DNA of 17,668 nt from JBHIFB01 sp046760905 (GTDB taxonomy: Bacteria; Gemmatimonadota; CAZMKB01), in the NCBI GenBank assembly GCA_046760905.1, contig JBHIFB010000058.1, forward strand, positions 1 to 17,668. The letters run 5' to 3'. A model generated the notes under the pieces. That model ran no database searches, had not been told where the DNA came from, and worked only from the letters and a program-made list of their open reading frames with translations. Positions 6,587 to 13,989 of the stretch are shown here, piece after piece (the first letter of the stretch is position 1; every line of letters starts with the position of its first letter). The position numbers were made by a program, and so were the translations under genes.

Positions 6587-8002
6587 TCAGCAATTAAGCC
6601 CTACACCCGTGCACTTCTCAAGAAAAGCCGGATTCTCCACCGCGATATTAGCATATATCTTTATTCCGATTTCATACCACTTACGAAGGAATGAGCAGGT
6701 AAGCGCGTGAGGATCCCTGATTGTCCCATGGTGGAGATGTGAGAGGTAATAGCATCCGCCGCCGCAGAGATGCCTGGCCCAGCATGACCTGCAGGCTGGT
6801 TTCGACATGACGAAGGCCGATCCCAGGATTTCTCTCCTCCTTCCAGCATCGATCCCATCCTGAATGCTGCCAATCTGAAACTCCTCATTACCGGTGAATC
6901 TGTGGCAGACGTAAAGCTCGCCCGAAGCCGAGACTCCCATGAGTTTGATGCCTGCCCCGCAGGGGACGGGTCGAGCTTCACCTTCGTGAAAGAGCCTCAT
7001 CAGATTGATGATGTTGGTGAAACCATAAACTTTGGCTTGAGATGCCGCCTCAAGGAATCTCTCTGAGAGCACTTTGAATCCTTCGATGACCTCCTCCATT
7101 TCGGATTCATCGAGTGAAAGGTCTCCACCTGTAACATCAGCAGGGGCGAAGCCCACCTCGTTGAAACCGAGGCTCTGGAGGTGGTCCATTATTCCCACAA
7201 CGTCCTGGTTTCCCTTTGTGAGTGTAGTCCTCGCAGGCACCTGCGTCCTGTCAAGCAGCTTCGGAAGCCGGGACACTATCACATCATAAGAGCCGGATCC
7301 ATCGTTGAATTTCCTGTGCTTATCGTGAAGCTCCTTCTGTCCGTCCATGCTCATCGTGAATTTCACTCCCTGTGAGATGGCGAATGAGAGGAATTCTTCA
7401 TCATACAGGGTTCCGTTGGTTGTGACGGCATATCCGATTTTCTTCCCGAGTTCCCTGGCCCTTTCTCTGCCTCTTAGCACGGCCGCCTTTATGGCCTCGG
7501 TGTTAAGCAGCGGTTCACCTCCGAAGAAGGTGACGAGGACTTCGTCATCGGAGGTGTTATCGAGAAGGAAATAAACGGCGGAAACAGCCATGTCCGGTTC
7601 CATGAGCTGGCTCTTCCCATTGTAACTTCCGCCGGCTGCATAGCAGTAACTGCAATGGAGGTTGCAGGCGTGCGACACGTTCATAACGAGGTGGGAGATG
7701 CCGGGAAGCGGTATGTCTTTATTAGGCATGGCCGCGGAATAATCAATCGGCTCGAATGGGGAGGCGCTTATAAATCCTGTCCTCTCCAGCTCCCGCAGGG
7801 CGCTTTCTATATCATCGGCAGCGTGGTCAACGGAGAGAGCTTCGATGAGGTGCTCTCTGTCTGTGGCTTGTCTTTCCCTCAGGAAATCGAGTATGGCGAG
7901 TGAGAGCTCATCAGCCTGGAAGATGGCGCATGTTCTGACAGAGAAAAGAACATCTCCGCTTCCGTTTCCAAATGTTCTGTATTCGAGCGATCTCAGTGAC
8001 AT
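6587..8002 (-). CDS. qhpD: Radical SAM/SPASM peptide maturase, QhpD-like
   Basis: 471 residues, close to the roughly 476 of QhpD. An N-terminal wHTH-like segment (about 25-80, possible leader-binding region) precedes the radical SAM core with CNLHCSYC (C113, C117, C120 bind the SAM cluster), FFGGEPL (159-165) and TTNGT (194-198). A C-terminal SPASM region carries C348, C366, C404-x2-C407-x5-C413-x3-C417 and C436 for auxiliary Fe-S clusters. QhpD makes the intrapeptide Cys-to-Asp/Glu thioether bonds in the QHNDH gamma subunit in the cytoplasm; the two gamma-like peptides are the evident substrates. It is first in the leftward operon, behind a near-consensus promoter. The ribosome site is poor (AGAAGA about 9 nt upstream), suggesting low translation relative to the structural genes. 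A general SPASM maturase acting on another peptide is the alternative. Confidence 0.88.
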   Translation of the reverse strand: MSLRSLEYRTFGNGSGDVLFSVRTCAIFQADELSLAILDFLRERQATDREHLIEALSVDHAADDIESALRELERTGFISASPFEPIDYSAAMPNKDIPLPGISHLVMNVSHACNLHCSYCYAAGGSYNGKSQLMEPDMAVSAVYFLLDNTSDDEVLVTFFGGEPLLNTEAIKAAVLRGRERARELGKKIGYAVTTNGTLYDEEFLSFAISQGVKFTMSMDGQKELHDKHRKFNDGSGSYDVIVSRLPKLLDRTQVPARTTLTKGNQDVVGIMDHLQSLGFNEVGFAPADVTGGDLSLDESEMEEVIEGFKVLSERFLEAASQAKVYGFTNIINLMRLFHEGEARPVPCGAGIKLMGVSASGELYVCHRFTGNEEFQIGSIQDGIDAGRRREILGSAFVMSKPACRSCWARHLCGGGCYYLSHLHHGTIRDPHALTCSFLRKWYEIGIKIYANIAVENPAFLEKCTGVGLNC

Positions 8003-8021
8003 CTATATTAATCTTCTAATG

Positions 8022-8037
8022 TGCGATTTAGATCGCA
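8022..8037. promoter_or_regulatory. 16-bp palindrome, candidate operator
   Basis: TGCGAT-TTAG-ATCGCA is a perfect 6-bp inverted repeat with a 4-nt spacer. It lies about 25 nt downstream of the leftward -10, in the 5' leader of the radical SAM gene, and abuts the shared 15-mer. A dimeric regulator could act there as a roadblock. No equivalent palindrome is seen on the rightward side. Confidence 0.5.
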
Positions 8038-8050
8038 AAAGTTTAAATTC
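8036..8050 (-). promoter_or_regulatory. Shared 15-mer downstream of leftward promoter
   Basis: GAATTTAAACTTTTG on the minus strand starts 11 nt after the -10 hexamer, at about +5. The identical 15-mer lies at the same distance from the rightward promoter, so it is a candidate common regulator or untranslated-leader site. Confidence 0.6.
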
Positions 8051-8061
8051 TTTATCAAATT

Positions 8062-8090
8062 ATCATATCACATTTTAATTACGATGTCAA
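8062..8090 (-). promoter_or_regulatory. Sigma70-type promoter of leftward operon
   Basis: TTGACA (8085-8090 on the minus strand), a 17-nt spacer and TATGAT (8062-8067). The -35 is consensus, the -10 is 5/6, and the spacing is ideal. It would start RNA near 8055, giving a leader of about 50 nt for the radical SAM gene. Confidence 0.78.
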
Positions 8091-8225
8091 ATTAATTCTG
8101 GTTCGGTGAGTTTACTAAATATTAAGGTAAGTATCAGTTCTGCGAGACCGTTCAGGGTTTGACACGGATTGTGGCTGGGTAATCTCCTCGATTCAGGTTC
8201 CCGGCAGGAGGCGCAGCTGTGAAAT

Positions 8226-8254
8226 TTGACAAAATTACATTCATAGTCTATAAT
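8226..8254 (+). promoter_or_regulatory. Consensus sigma70-type promoter of rightward operon
   Basis: TTGACA (8226-8231), a 17-nt spacer and TATAAT (8249-8254): full consensus in both hexamers. It would start RNA near 8261, about 55 nt before the first U32 gene. Confidence 0.8.
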
Positions 8255-8265
8255 AATCAGAAGGC

Positions 8266-8280
8266 GAATTTAAACTTTTG
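8266..8280 (+). promoter_or_regulatory. Shared 15-mer downstream of rightward promoter
   Basis: GAATTTAAACTTTTG begins 11 nt after TATAAT, mirroring the leftward promoter exactly. The next bases also resemble each other (GGCG here, CG(A) on the other side). Confidence 0.6.
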
Positions 8281-8315
8281 GCGTAAGACGGTTATTTTAA
8301 AAGAAGTAGTACGCA

Positions 8316-9224
8316 TTGAACTGGTATGCCACCATACATCGAATGGAAGAGCTCGCTTCCATTTACACGACTCAGAATCACTCTCTTGCATCTTCCACTC
8401 AGGTACTAGAAGAGACTCTTCTTCTTATCGATCGGCAGAGGAAAAATATCCCTTTCGAAGGCATTTATTACGGGAACGAGTTCTGCGAGAGGCTTCTGCC
8501 CCGAGCCGGGGAGCTCGAAACTGTTCTGGAAGAAACCCGGAAGAAGGATCTTTCGATGGTTCTCCTTGTCCCTTACCTCACGGATTCCGGCCTCGAGAGG
8601 TTATCCCCACTACTTGATATACTGAGCGGGTCGGATTGTTGTGAAGTTGTCATGAACGATTGGGGGGTGATCCGGTATACAAGAAGGAACTTCCCACGGA
8701 TCGTTCCCGTGTTGGGGAGGCTTATGAGCAGGATGATGAAAGAGGTCAGAATCAAAGGATTCTTAAAGCCCGGCAAGGCACCTCCCGGGGCTTTGAGCGT
8801 ACTTAGAGATTGCGGTTACAGCAACAGTGATTACAACGAGCTCCTCGCTGATAACGGGATAGGGAGGGTTGAGCTGGACATCCCTCCGCAGGGGCTCGGT
8901 GTTGAGCCTGCCTATGGCGTGAAAATGAGTGTGCATATCCCGTTCGCGTATGTGTGCACGGGGAGAAGCTGCATGCCCGGCTCCCTGAATCTGAGGCCAC
9001 AGCAGAAGTTCACTCCGTTTACAGCATGCAGGACGGAATGCATGCGATGGACCCTCAGGCTGAGGCAGAGACACCGTCCTCCGTCCGCTGAAGAACAGAT
9101 TCTAATACAGAAGGGAAACACGGTGTACTATCTCGAGGAGCTATCGCTCATCGAGGATGTGCTGACCGGTTATGAAGGGAATGGCATTGACAGGGTCGTT
9201 GTAGATACGAACCTTCTTTCCTGA
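8316..9224 (+). CDS. U32-family Fe-S protein, UbiV-like
   Basis: 302 residues, peptidase-U32 family, closest in pattern to UbiV. GIYYGNEFCERLLP (49-62) matches the UbiV YLGE-x2-C strand, EVVMNDWGVIR (110-120) the VVNDWG strand, and PVLGRLMSR (131-139) the VLGRLL helix. C57, C214 or C219, and the C238-x3-C242 pair fit the four-Cys [4Fe-4S] set of UbiV (one Cys early, then C...C-x3-C). UbiV works with UbiU in O2-independent ring hydroxylation of ubiquinone precursors; other U32 members (RlhA, TrhP) hydroxylate RNA. Here the likely substrate is the CTQ tryptophan of the gamma-like peptides (inference). Start: TTG at 8316 with a weak AAGAAG site. ATG at 8343 (residue 10) is also possible and lacks a site. 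Confidence 0.8.
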   Translation: MNWYATIHRMEELASIYTTQNHSLASSTQVLEETLLLIDRQRKNIPFEGIYYGNEFCERLLPRAGELETVLEETRKKDLSMVLLVPYLTDSGLERLSPLLDILSGSDCCEVVMNDWGVIRYTRRNFPRIVPVLGRLMSRMMKEVRIKGFLKPGKAPPGALSVLRDCGYSNSDYNELLADNGIGRVELDIPPQGLGVEPAYGVKMSVHIPFAYVCTGRSCMPGSLNLRPQQKFTPFTACRTECMRWTLRLRQRHRPPSAEEQILIQKGNTVYYLEELSLIEDVLTGYEGNGIDRVVVDTNLLS

Positions 9225-9231
9225 GACCAAC

Positions 9232-10281
9232 ATGAAAATAACGGCGCCAATCAGCAAACCGTATGAAGTACCGATCCTGGCAAAAAATGGGGCCGGCGAG
9301 TTCTACTGCGGACTAGTAGTCGATGAATGGATCAAACGGTACGACATCTCCGTATGGATAAACAGACGCAGCCCACTCGGGGCAAATCTGCGAAGCTTCG
9401 AGGAGCTCGGTGAGGTGACGGAGAAGGCGGGGGAATTTGATTGTCCGGTGTATCTGACCCTGAATTCACACTATTACACGGACGAACAGGCCAGTTTTGT
9501 CCTTGATCTCGCGAGAGAGGCCTCCCTCTTGGGTGTGGATTCATTCATCGTAGGTGATCCCGGCTTCGTGAGGACTCTTTCCAACGCAGGCTTCGAAGGC
9601 AGAATCATCGTGAGCACGATTGGCTCTGTGCTAAGTTCAGAGACGGCCAGGTTTTACGGGGAGCTCGGTGCCCGGAGGATAATACTTCCGAGACAGCTCT
9701 CGATTGCGGAGGTTGAGCGAATCACAAGACTTTGCCCGCACCTCGAATTCGAGACCTTCATATACAACGATCGGTGTCCATTCCTCGAGAGCAACTGTCA
9801 CACATTACACGGATTGCCGAACCAGGACAGCTTCTGCCACGTGGACTGGATTTACGATTTCATCAAAGACGAGGCGGAAGCCGGTGAATCATCCGAGAGC
9901 TGGGCCGAGCACTTAAAGCATTACAGGGAGTGGCTATGGGCTTCGAGTAACTGCGCAGATTCGTATACGCTCACGAAGGTGCCAAACGGAACATGTGGCC
10001 TGTGTGCCATACCCCGATTTCTCGCAGCAGGTGTCAGTTCCGTGAAGATTGTCGGGAGAGAAGCACCTGATTACAGGAAGATATTATGCGTCCAGACAGT
10101 GGCAAGGGTGCTCGATAAGGCACTGGCAGGCATCGATGAGGCGGATGTCAAAAAGGCCGCTATCAAGCTGCGTAATGACGAGGAAACATGCAGGCGAGGG
10201 TATCTATGCTATTACAGGGACGCCAATCCGTTTGTGGCAGGTAAGGCCAGACGAAGAGCGGTGATCGAGGAGAAACTATGA
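9232..10281 (+). CDS. U32-family Fe-S protein, UbiU-like
   Basis: 349 residues, second and distinct U32 protein. The N-terminal strand MKITAP and AGEFYCGL (21-28) match the family's LLAPAG...GADAVYFG opening. ETFIYNDRC-x6-C (C182, C189) is the U32 core motif; C202 and the TCGLC pair (C255, C258) complete a UbiU-type [4Fe-4S] ligand set (spacing C-x6-C as in UbiU). It begins 7 nt after the UbiV-like stop codon, so the two are surely co-expressed and probably form a heterodimer as UbiU-UbiV do. Extra cysteines near the C-terminus (C286, C320, C326) are unassigned. Its ATG overlaps nothing upstream; its stop overlaps the ABC gene start by 4 nt. A collagenase-type peptidase role is the historical family label and unlikely here. 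Confidence 0.84.
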   Translation: MKITAPISKPYEVPILAKNGAGEFYCGLVVDEWIKRYDISVWINRRSPLGANLRSFEELGEVTEKAGEFDCPVYLTLNSHYYTDEQASFVLDLAREASLLGVDSFIVGDPGFVRTLSNAGFEGRIIVSTIGSVLSSETARFYGELGARRIILPRQLSIAEVERITRLCPHLEFETFIYNDRCPFLESNCHTLHGLPNQDSFCHVDWIYDFIKDEAEAGESSESWAEHLKHYREWLWASSNCADSYTLTKVPNGTCGLCAIPRFLAAGVSSVKIVGREAPDYRKILCVQTVARVLDKALAGIDEADVKKAAIKLRNDEETCRRGYLCYYRDANPFVAGKARRRAVIEEKL

Positions 10282-12044
10282 AGAGGGTCAGCAGAATCGT
10301 TTCCTTCCTGAAACCATACCGCAGGAGGATCATCCTGCTTATAGTCATGATGCTTGTCTCAACCGCCCTCGGACTCGCCTACCCGCTGTTTATAAAAGTG
10401 CTCATAGACAGGGTCTATGTGAGCGGGCAGAGCCCGGGGATTCTGATCCTGGTCGTTGCCATCATGTTTCTCGTCGCCATCTTCAGGACTTCGCTCTCCG
10501 CGTTCGGGAGCTATCTGAACACCTGGATCACGGTGAGAATATTATTCGACATGAGATTTAGCCTCTTCCAGAAACTGCAGAGACTGCCGCTTCTTATCTA
10601 CAGAAAGACCAGGATAGGTGATCTCATGGCTAGGCTCAACGGGGACATAGCCGAGGTCCAGTCCGTGGCAATGGGTACCCTGCTCGGCGCCGTTGGGAGC
10701 TTCCTTACGCTTGTTGGAAGCGTTGCCATACTGGTGTGGCTCAACCCGAAGCTTTTTCTCATCAGCGGCATACTGATCCCCGTATCTTTCCTAATACTCC
10801 GGCATTACAGGGAACGGATACGGGACCTGGCAAGGGAGATAAGGGAAAAAAACGCGGAGCTCGGCCATTTTCTTGTTGAGAGTCTCGATGCAGCCAAGTT
10901 CATAAGGTCTCATGATCTGGAAAAGTACGAAGGGAGGAAATTCATCCGTAAGAACAAATCCTTCATCCTTTCGATCCTGAATTTCCAGGTGGCCAGTTCC
11001 CTTGCCGATGGGCTAAACGGCGTGTTTCTCGCCTTAAGTTCACTGATCGTTCTGGGCTACGGTGGCTATCTGGTGATGGCCGGAATGATGACGCTGGGGA
11101 GCCTGATCGCATTCGAGGTCTATCAGGTGAGGCTTTTCGGGCCCATCCAGAGCCTCCTTGGCATATATTTCCAGCTGCAGAGAGCCCGTGCTTCTGTGGA
11201 CAGGGTATTCGAGTACCTCGACCATCCTGAGGCAAGCCGGTTCGGGAACGGGAAGATCGCTCTCGGTCAGGTGAGGGGGAAGATAGAGCTGGTCGATGTC
11301 ACTTTCGGATACAGAAATGGTGAGGACATCCTCAGAGACTTGAGTTTTCTTATCCCGGAGGGGAAGAGATACGCAATTGTTGGACCGAGCGGATCGGGAA
11401 AGACGACCATCATAGATCTCATACTGGGTTTCTACAAACCTGCTTCAGGCAGGATCCTGGTGGATGACACTGATATTGCGGAGATCTCTGCCAGGTCACT
11501 CATCCGTCAGGTCTCGGTGCTCACTCAGGAGCCGGTTCTTTTCCACGCCACCGTCGCTGAGAATATAGCCTACGGGAGGAGAAAGGCATCGAGAGAGGAG
11601 ATTCAGGAGGCTGCAGAGAAGGCCGGGATAGACGAACTTATAAAGTCCTTTCCCTCCGGATACGATACCGTCATCGGGGACAGGGGAATGAAGCTGTCGA
11701 GCGGAGAGAGGCAGAGGGTCGCCATAGCCCGTGCATTCCTGAGAGAACCGAATCTTCTCATTCTTGATGAGGCAACATCCTCCCTCGACTGGATGACCGA
11801 CCGGGATGTGCAGGATGCTTTGAGGGGATTGATGTTAGGGAGAACGACAATTATAATCACTCACAGGCTAAGCATGGTCGATGATGTGGATCGTATACTC
11901 ACCCTGAAAGAGGGGAGGATCGTAGAGGAGGGAACTCATACCGAACTCATGGACAGGAGAGGGGTGTATTACAGCTACTTCACAGGAGGTTTCCCCGGCG
12001 GTGTGGCTTCCTCGGCAACGGGGAGAACGGATGCTGAACCATGA
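10278..12044 (+). CDS. ABC exporter with fused permease and ATPase, QhpF-like
   Basis: 588 residues, a half-transporter that should dimerise in the inner membrane. A six-helix type-I exporter domain (about 1-320) is followed by the ATPase domain: Walker A GPSGSGKTT (about 369-377), Q-loop in VLTQEPVLF, signature LSSGERQR (about 473), Walker B LLILDEATSSLD (about 493) and H-loop ITHRLS (about 528). No N-terminal C39 peptidase domain is present, so leader removal must come from the neighbouring subtilase. QhpF performs gamma-subunit export in QHNDH biogenesis; the gamma-like peptides here lack Sec signals while the alpha- and beta-like proteins have them, which fits. The ATG overlaps the previous stop (ATGA). 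Confidence 0.88.
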   Translation: MKRVSRIVSFLKPYRRRIILLIVMMLVSTALGLAYPLFIKVLIDRVYVSGQSPGILILVVAIMFLVAIFRTSLSAFGSYLNTWITVRILFDMRFSLFQKLQRLPLLIYRKTRIGDLMARLNGDIAEVQSVAMGTLLGAVGSFLTLVGSVAILVWLNPKLFLISGILIPVSFLILRHYRERIRDLAREIREKNAELGHFLVESLDAAKFIRSHDLEKYEGRKFIRKNKSFILSILNFQVASSLADGLNGVFLALSSLIVLGYGGYLVMAGMMTLGSLIAFEVYQVRLFGPIQSLLGIYFQLQRARASVDRVFEYLDHPEASRFGNGKIALGQVRGKIELVDVTFGYRNGEDILRDLSFLIPEGKRYAIVGPSGSGKTTIIDLILGFYKPASGRILVDDTDIAEISARSLIRQVSVLTQEPVLFHATVAENIAYGRRKASREEIQEAAEKAGIDELIKSFPSGYDTVIGDRGMKLSSGERQRVAIARAFLREPNLLILDEATSSLDWMTDRDVQDALRGLMLGRTTIIITHRLSMVDDVDRILTLKEGRIVEEGTHTELMDRRGVYYSYFTGGFPGGVASSATGRTDAEP

Positions 12045-12062
12045 TGGAGGCATTTGACAGAT

Positions 12063-12818
12063 ATGACAGGTGACGGAGATGTAACACTCAGGAGATGCCT
12101 TCCCAGAGCGTTGTCCGATTTAAAAGGCGAAGGTGTGACGGTGGCGGTTATCGACAGCGGGGTAAACAGTGGTCACCCGCACGTCGGACTCGTCGATGGA
12201 GGCATCTCGCTATCTATCGAAGAAGGTGGTAAGGTGAAACGCGGGGAGGATTACTCCGACAGGGTCGGCCATGGCACAGCCTGTGCCGCGGTGATCAGGG
12301 GATGGGCTCCGCTCTCCGGTATACTGGCGGTTAAGATACTAGACGATCACCTGTCATCGCACACGGAGCTTCTCATAGAGGGAATAGAATGGGCTTACTC
12401 ATCTGGTGCAGATGTGATCAACATGAGTCTCGGGACCTATCGCGGGGATCTTATACAACAGTTGCGGGGCATCGTAGAGAAGGTGAGTGATTCCGGTGCC
12501 GTACTCGTCGCATCATCACACAATCCTCTCAACCCACCTGCACCTGCGATGTTTCCGACCGTGATAAGTGTCGCCCCCGATTTTAAACGGAGATCATTCC
12601 ACATGGGAAGGGGGAATGGGAAGGGGATAGATCTTTCCGTGTATCCATATCCAAGAGAAGCCCCGGGTATCGATACGCAGCTAAACTTCCGGGGGCCGAG
12701 CTTCGCGTCAGCTCACGTCGCCGGAATAGTATGCCTTATAAAGGAGAGGAAGAAAGAATCGAACTACCTCGATGTTAAAAAGTACCTCTTCAGTTTGCTG
12801 GGAGAGTTCGCCTCTTGA
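12063..12818 (+). CDS. qhpE: Short cytoplasmic subtilisin-like protease, QhpE-like
   Basis: About 251 residues with the full S8 triad: D31 in VAVIDSG, H70 in GHGT and S213 in GPSFASAHVAG; Asn in VASSHN (about 150-155) fits the oxyanion position. There is no signal peptide or propeptide, so it should act in the cytoplasm, as QhpE does when it removes the gamma-subunit leader. Size fits a minimal subtilase. Its likely substrates are the roughly 24-residue leaders of the two gamma-like peptides. Start: GGAGG at 12046-12050 is 12 nt before ATG 12063. The TTG at 12054 is only 3 nt from it and less likely. It lies in the rightward operon 18 nt after the ABC gene. Confidence 0.85.
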   Translation: MTGDGDVTLRRCLPRALSDLKGEGVTVAVIDSGVNSGHPHVGLVDGGISLSIEEGGKVKRGEDYSDRVGHGTACAAVIRGWAPLSGILAVKILDDHLSSHTELLIEGIEWAYSSGADVINMSLGTYRGDLIQQLRGIVEKVSDSGAVLVASSHNPLNPPAPAMFPTVISVAPDFKRRSFHMGRGNGKGIDLSVYPYPREAPGIDTQLNFRGPSFASAHVAGIVCLIKERKKESNYLDVKKYLFSLLGEFAS

Positions 12819-12891
12819 GGAGAGCTGTGCCCATTAAATAAATCACCTGAGATAGCAACTTCGGGGCCGAAAACCGTAAAAGGAGAGCGCA

Positions 12892-13977
12892 ATGAAAAAA
12901 AAGCGAACGAGATGTAAGATGCAAGGCATATCGAGGAGAGATTTCATCAGGAAGTCAGCACTCCTGGGAACCGGTCTTATGGTTGGAGTCAATACCGAGG
13001 CCGAGGCCGGTCATGCAAAAATGCCATTGCAGAGGTCAAGGGTCGTTAGAACATACAGCCCTTATGCGACTGACTGGGATTACTACTCAGAATACTATTT
13101 TGATTACGTGGACCAGGATGTGGTGAACGAGATGGTGTTGCAGGGTGCACTTGCTCTAACCGGGGGCGATCTGAGCCAGCTAACCGAATATTACAGTCCG
13201 GGCGATAAGTGGGCGATTAAGGTGAACCACAACAACTATGCAGATGCCTCAAACGAGATAGATGCGACTGCGCCTTCGATCATCGCTGTGCTGCGGCTTC
13301 TCATAGAGTATCTCGAGATTCCCGAATCGGACATCTACGTCTACGATGCGTCGAGACCCATCCCCTATTTCCGTATCAGGAATCGGATCTCATACGATAT
13401 CAACTACGTCGAATCTGGAGACGAACTCGCCGAGGCTGACCCTCTTGCCCCCATCACGTTCAGGAACATCTCAACCCAGTACATGCCGCTCGTGGTATCA
13501 AGAGCACAGCATGTCATCAACCTGCCGCTTTTTAAGGATCACCTGTACTGCCTGTCGACCATGGCGTTCAAGAACCACTTCGGTACCACGAGACCGGGAC
13601 CACAGTATCTTCACTCGCCGATACACCCGAACCTGAGCGACCTGAATGCAAACTCGCACATAAGGCTGAAGACGAGGCTCATCGTAGGGGACGCCCTGTT
13701 TGGGGTATGGGACGGCGGCCCTTACGGGTGGCCCATGCAGTGGGACACATTCCCGGGTGGGCGGACTCCAAACAGCATCTTCCTGTCTTTCGACCCCGTA
13801 GCCCATGAGTCCGTCATGATCGATTACCTGATTGCCGAACAGGAATTTCATGGAGTTCCCATTCTATCCCATGAATTCCTGCACGACGCGATGGATTACC
13901 ATGGATTGGGGATTCATGACCACAGAAACGATAACGGGAAATACCGTTATATCAACTACATCGAGCTGGAGGTGTAG
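12892..13977 (+). CDS. Tat-exported DUF362 protein
   Basis: 361 residues. A twin-arginine signal (SRRDFI, R14-R15, then SALLGTGLMVGV, cleavage near AEA at about 38) sends a folded protein across the inner membrane. The body carries DUF362 landmarks: VINLPLFKDH followed by MAFKNHFGTTRPG, and a final SFDPVAHESVMIDYL. No ferredoxin-type Cys clusters occur, unlike some DUF362 proteins. The family has no settled function. Tat export suggests a cofactor or metal is inserted before transport. It follows the subtilase by 73 nt, with GGAGA about 5 nt before its ATG, so it is probably in the same operon; it might be the missing redox partner or an assembly factor, but nothing in the sequence proves this. 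Confidence 0.82.
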   Translation: MKKKRTRCKMQGISRRDFIRKSALLGTGLMVGVNTEAEAGHAKMPLQRSRVVRTYSPYATDWDYYSEYYFDYVDQDVVNEMVLQGALALTGGDLSQLTEYYSPGDKWAIKVNHNNYADASNEIDATAPSIIAVLRLLIEYLEIPESDIYVYDASRPIPYFRIRNRISYDINYVESGDELAEADPLAPITFRNISTQYMPLVVSRAQHVINLPLFKDHLYCLSTMAFKNHFGTTRPGPQYLHSPIHPNLSDLNANSHIRLKTRLIVGDALFGVWDGGPYGWPMQWDTFPGGRTPNSIFLSFDPVAHESVMIDYLIAEQEFHGVPILSHEFLHDAMDYHGLGIHDHRNDNGKYRYINYIELEV

Positions 13978-13989
13978 AGGCGACACTCT

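Larger units (their letters stand above)
8003..8315. other. Divergent intergenic regulatory region
   Basis: 313 nt between the two arms of the cluster. It is AT-rich at both ends with a more GC-balanced middle (about 8100-8220). It holds two outward near-consensus sigma70 promoters, a matched 15-mer downstream of each, and a 16-bp palindrome next to the left one. A third TTGACA (8159-8164) has no good -10. AGGAGG at 8206-8211 followed by GTG at 8219 opens a frame that enters the U32 gene out of phase; I do not call it a gene. Confidence 0.7.

Noticed and set aside
8316..10281. Collagenase-like peptidases, the historical label for U32 proteins
   Set aside because: The Fe-S cysteine sets and the UbiU/UbiV-type pairing fit hydroxylation better.
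12054..12062. TTG start of the subtilase
   Set aside because: Only 3 nt after GGAGG; ATG at 12063 is more workable, though its 12-nt spacing is long.
2620..12818. A bacteriocin or sactipeptide cluster (Cys-rich peptides, radical SAM, ABC exporter, protease)
   Set aside because: The exported propellers and alpha-like protein plus gamma-subunit landmarks point to an enzyme with a peptide-derived cofactor; no immunity gene is seen.
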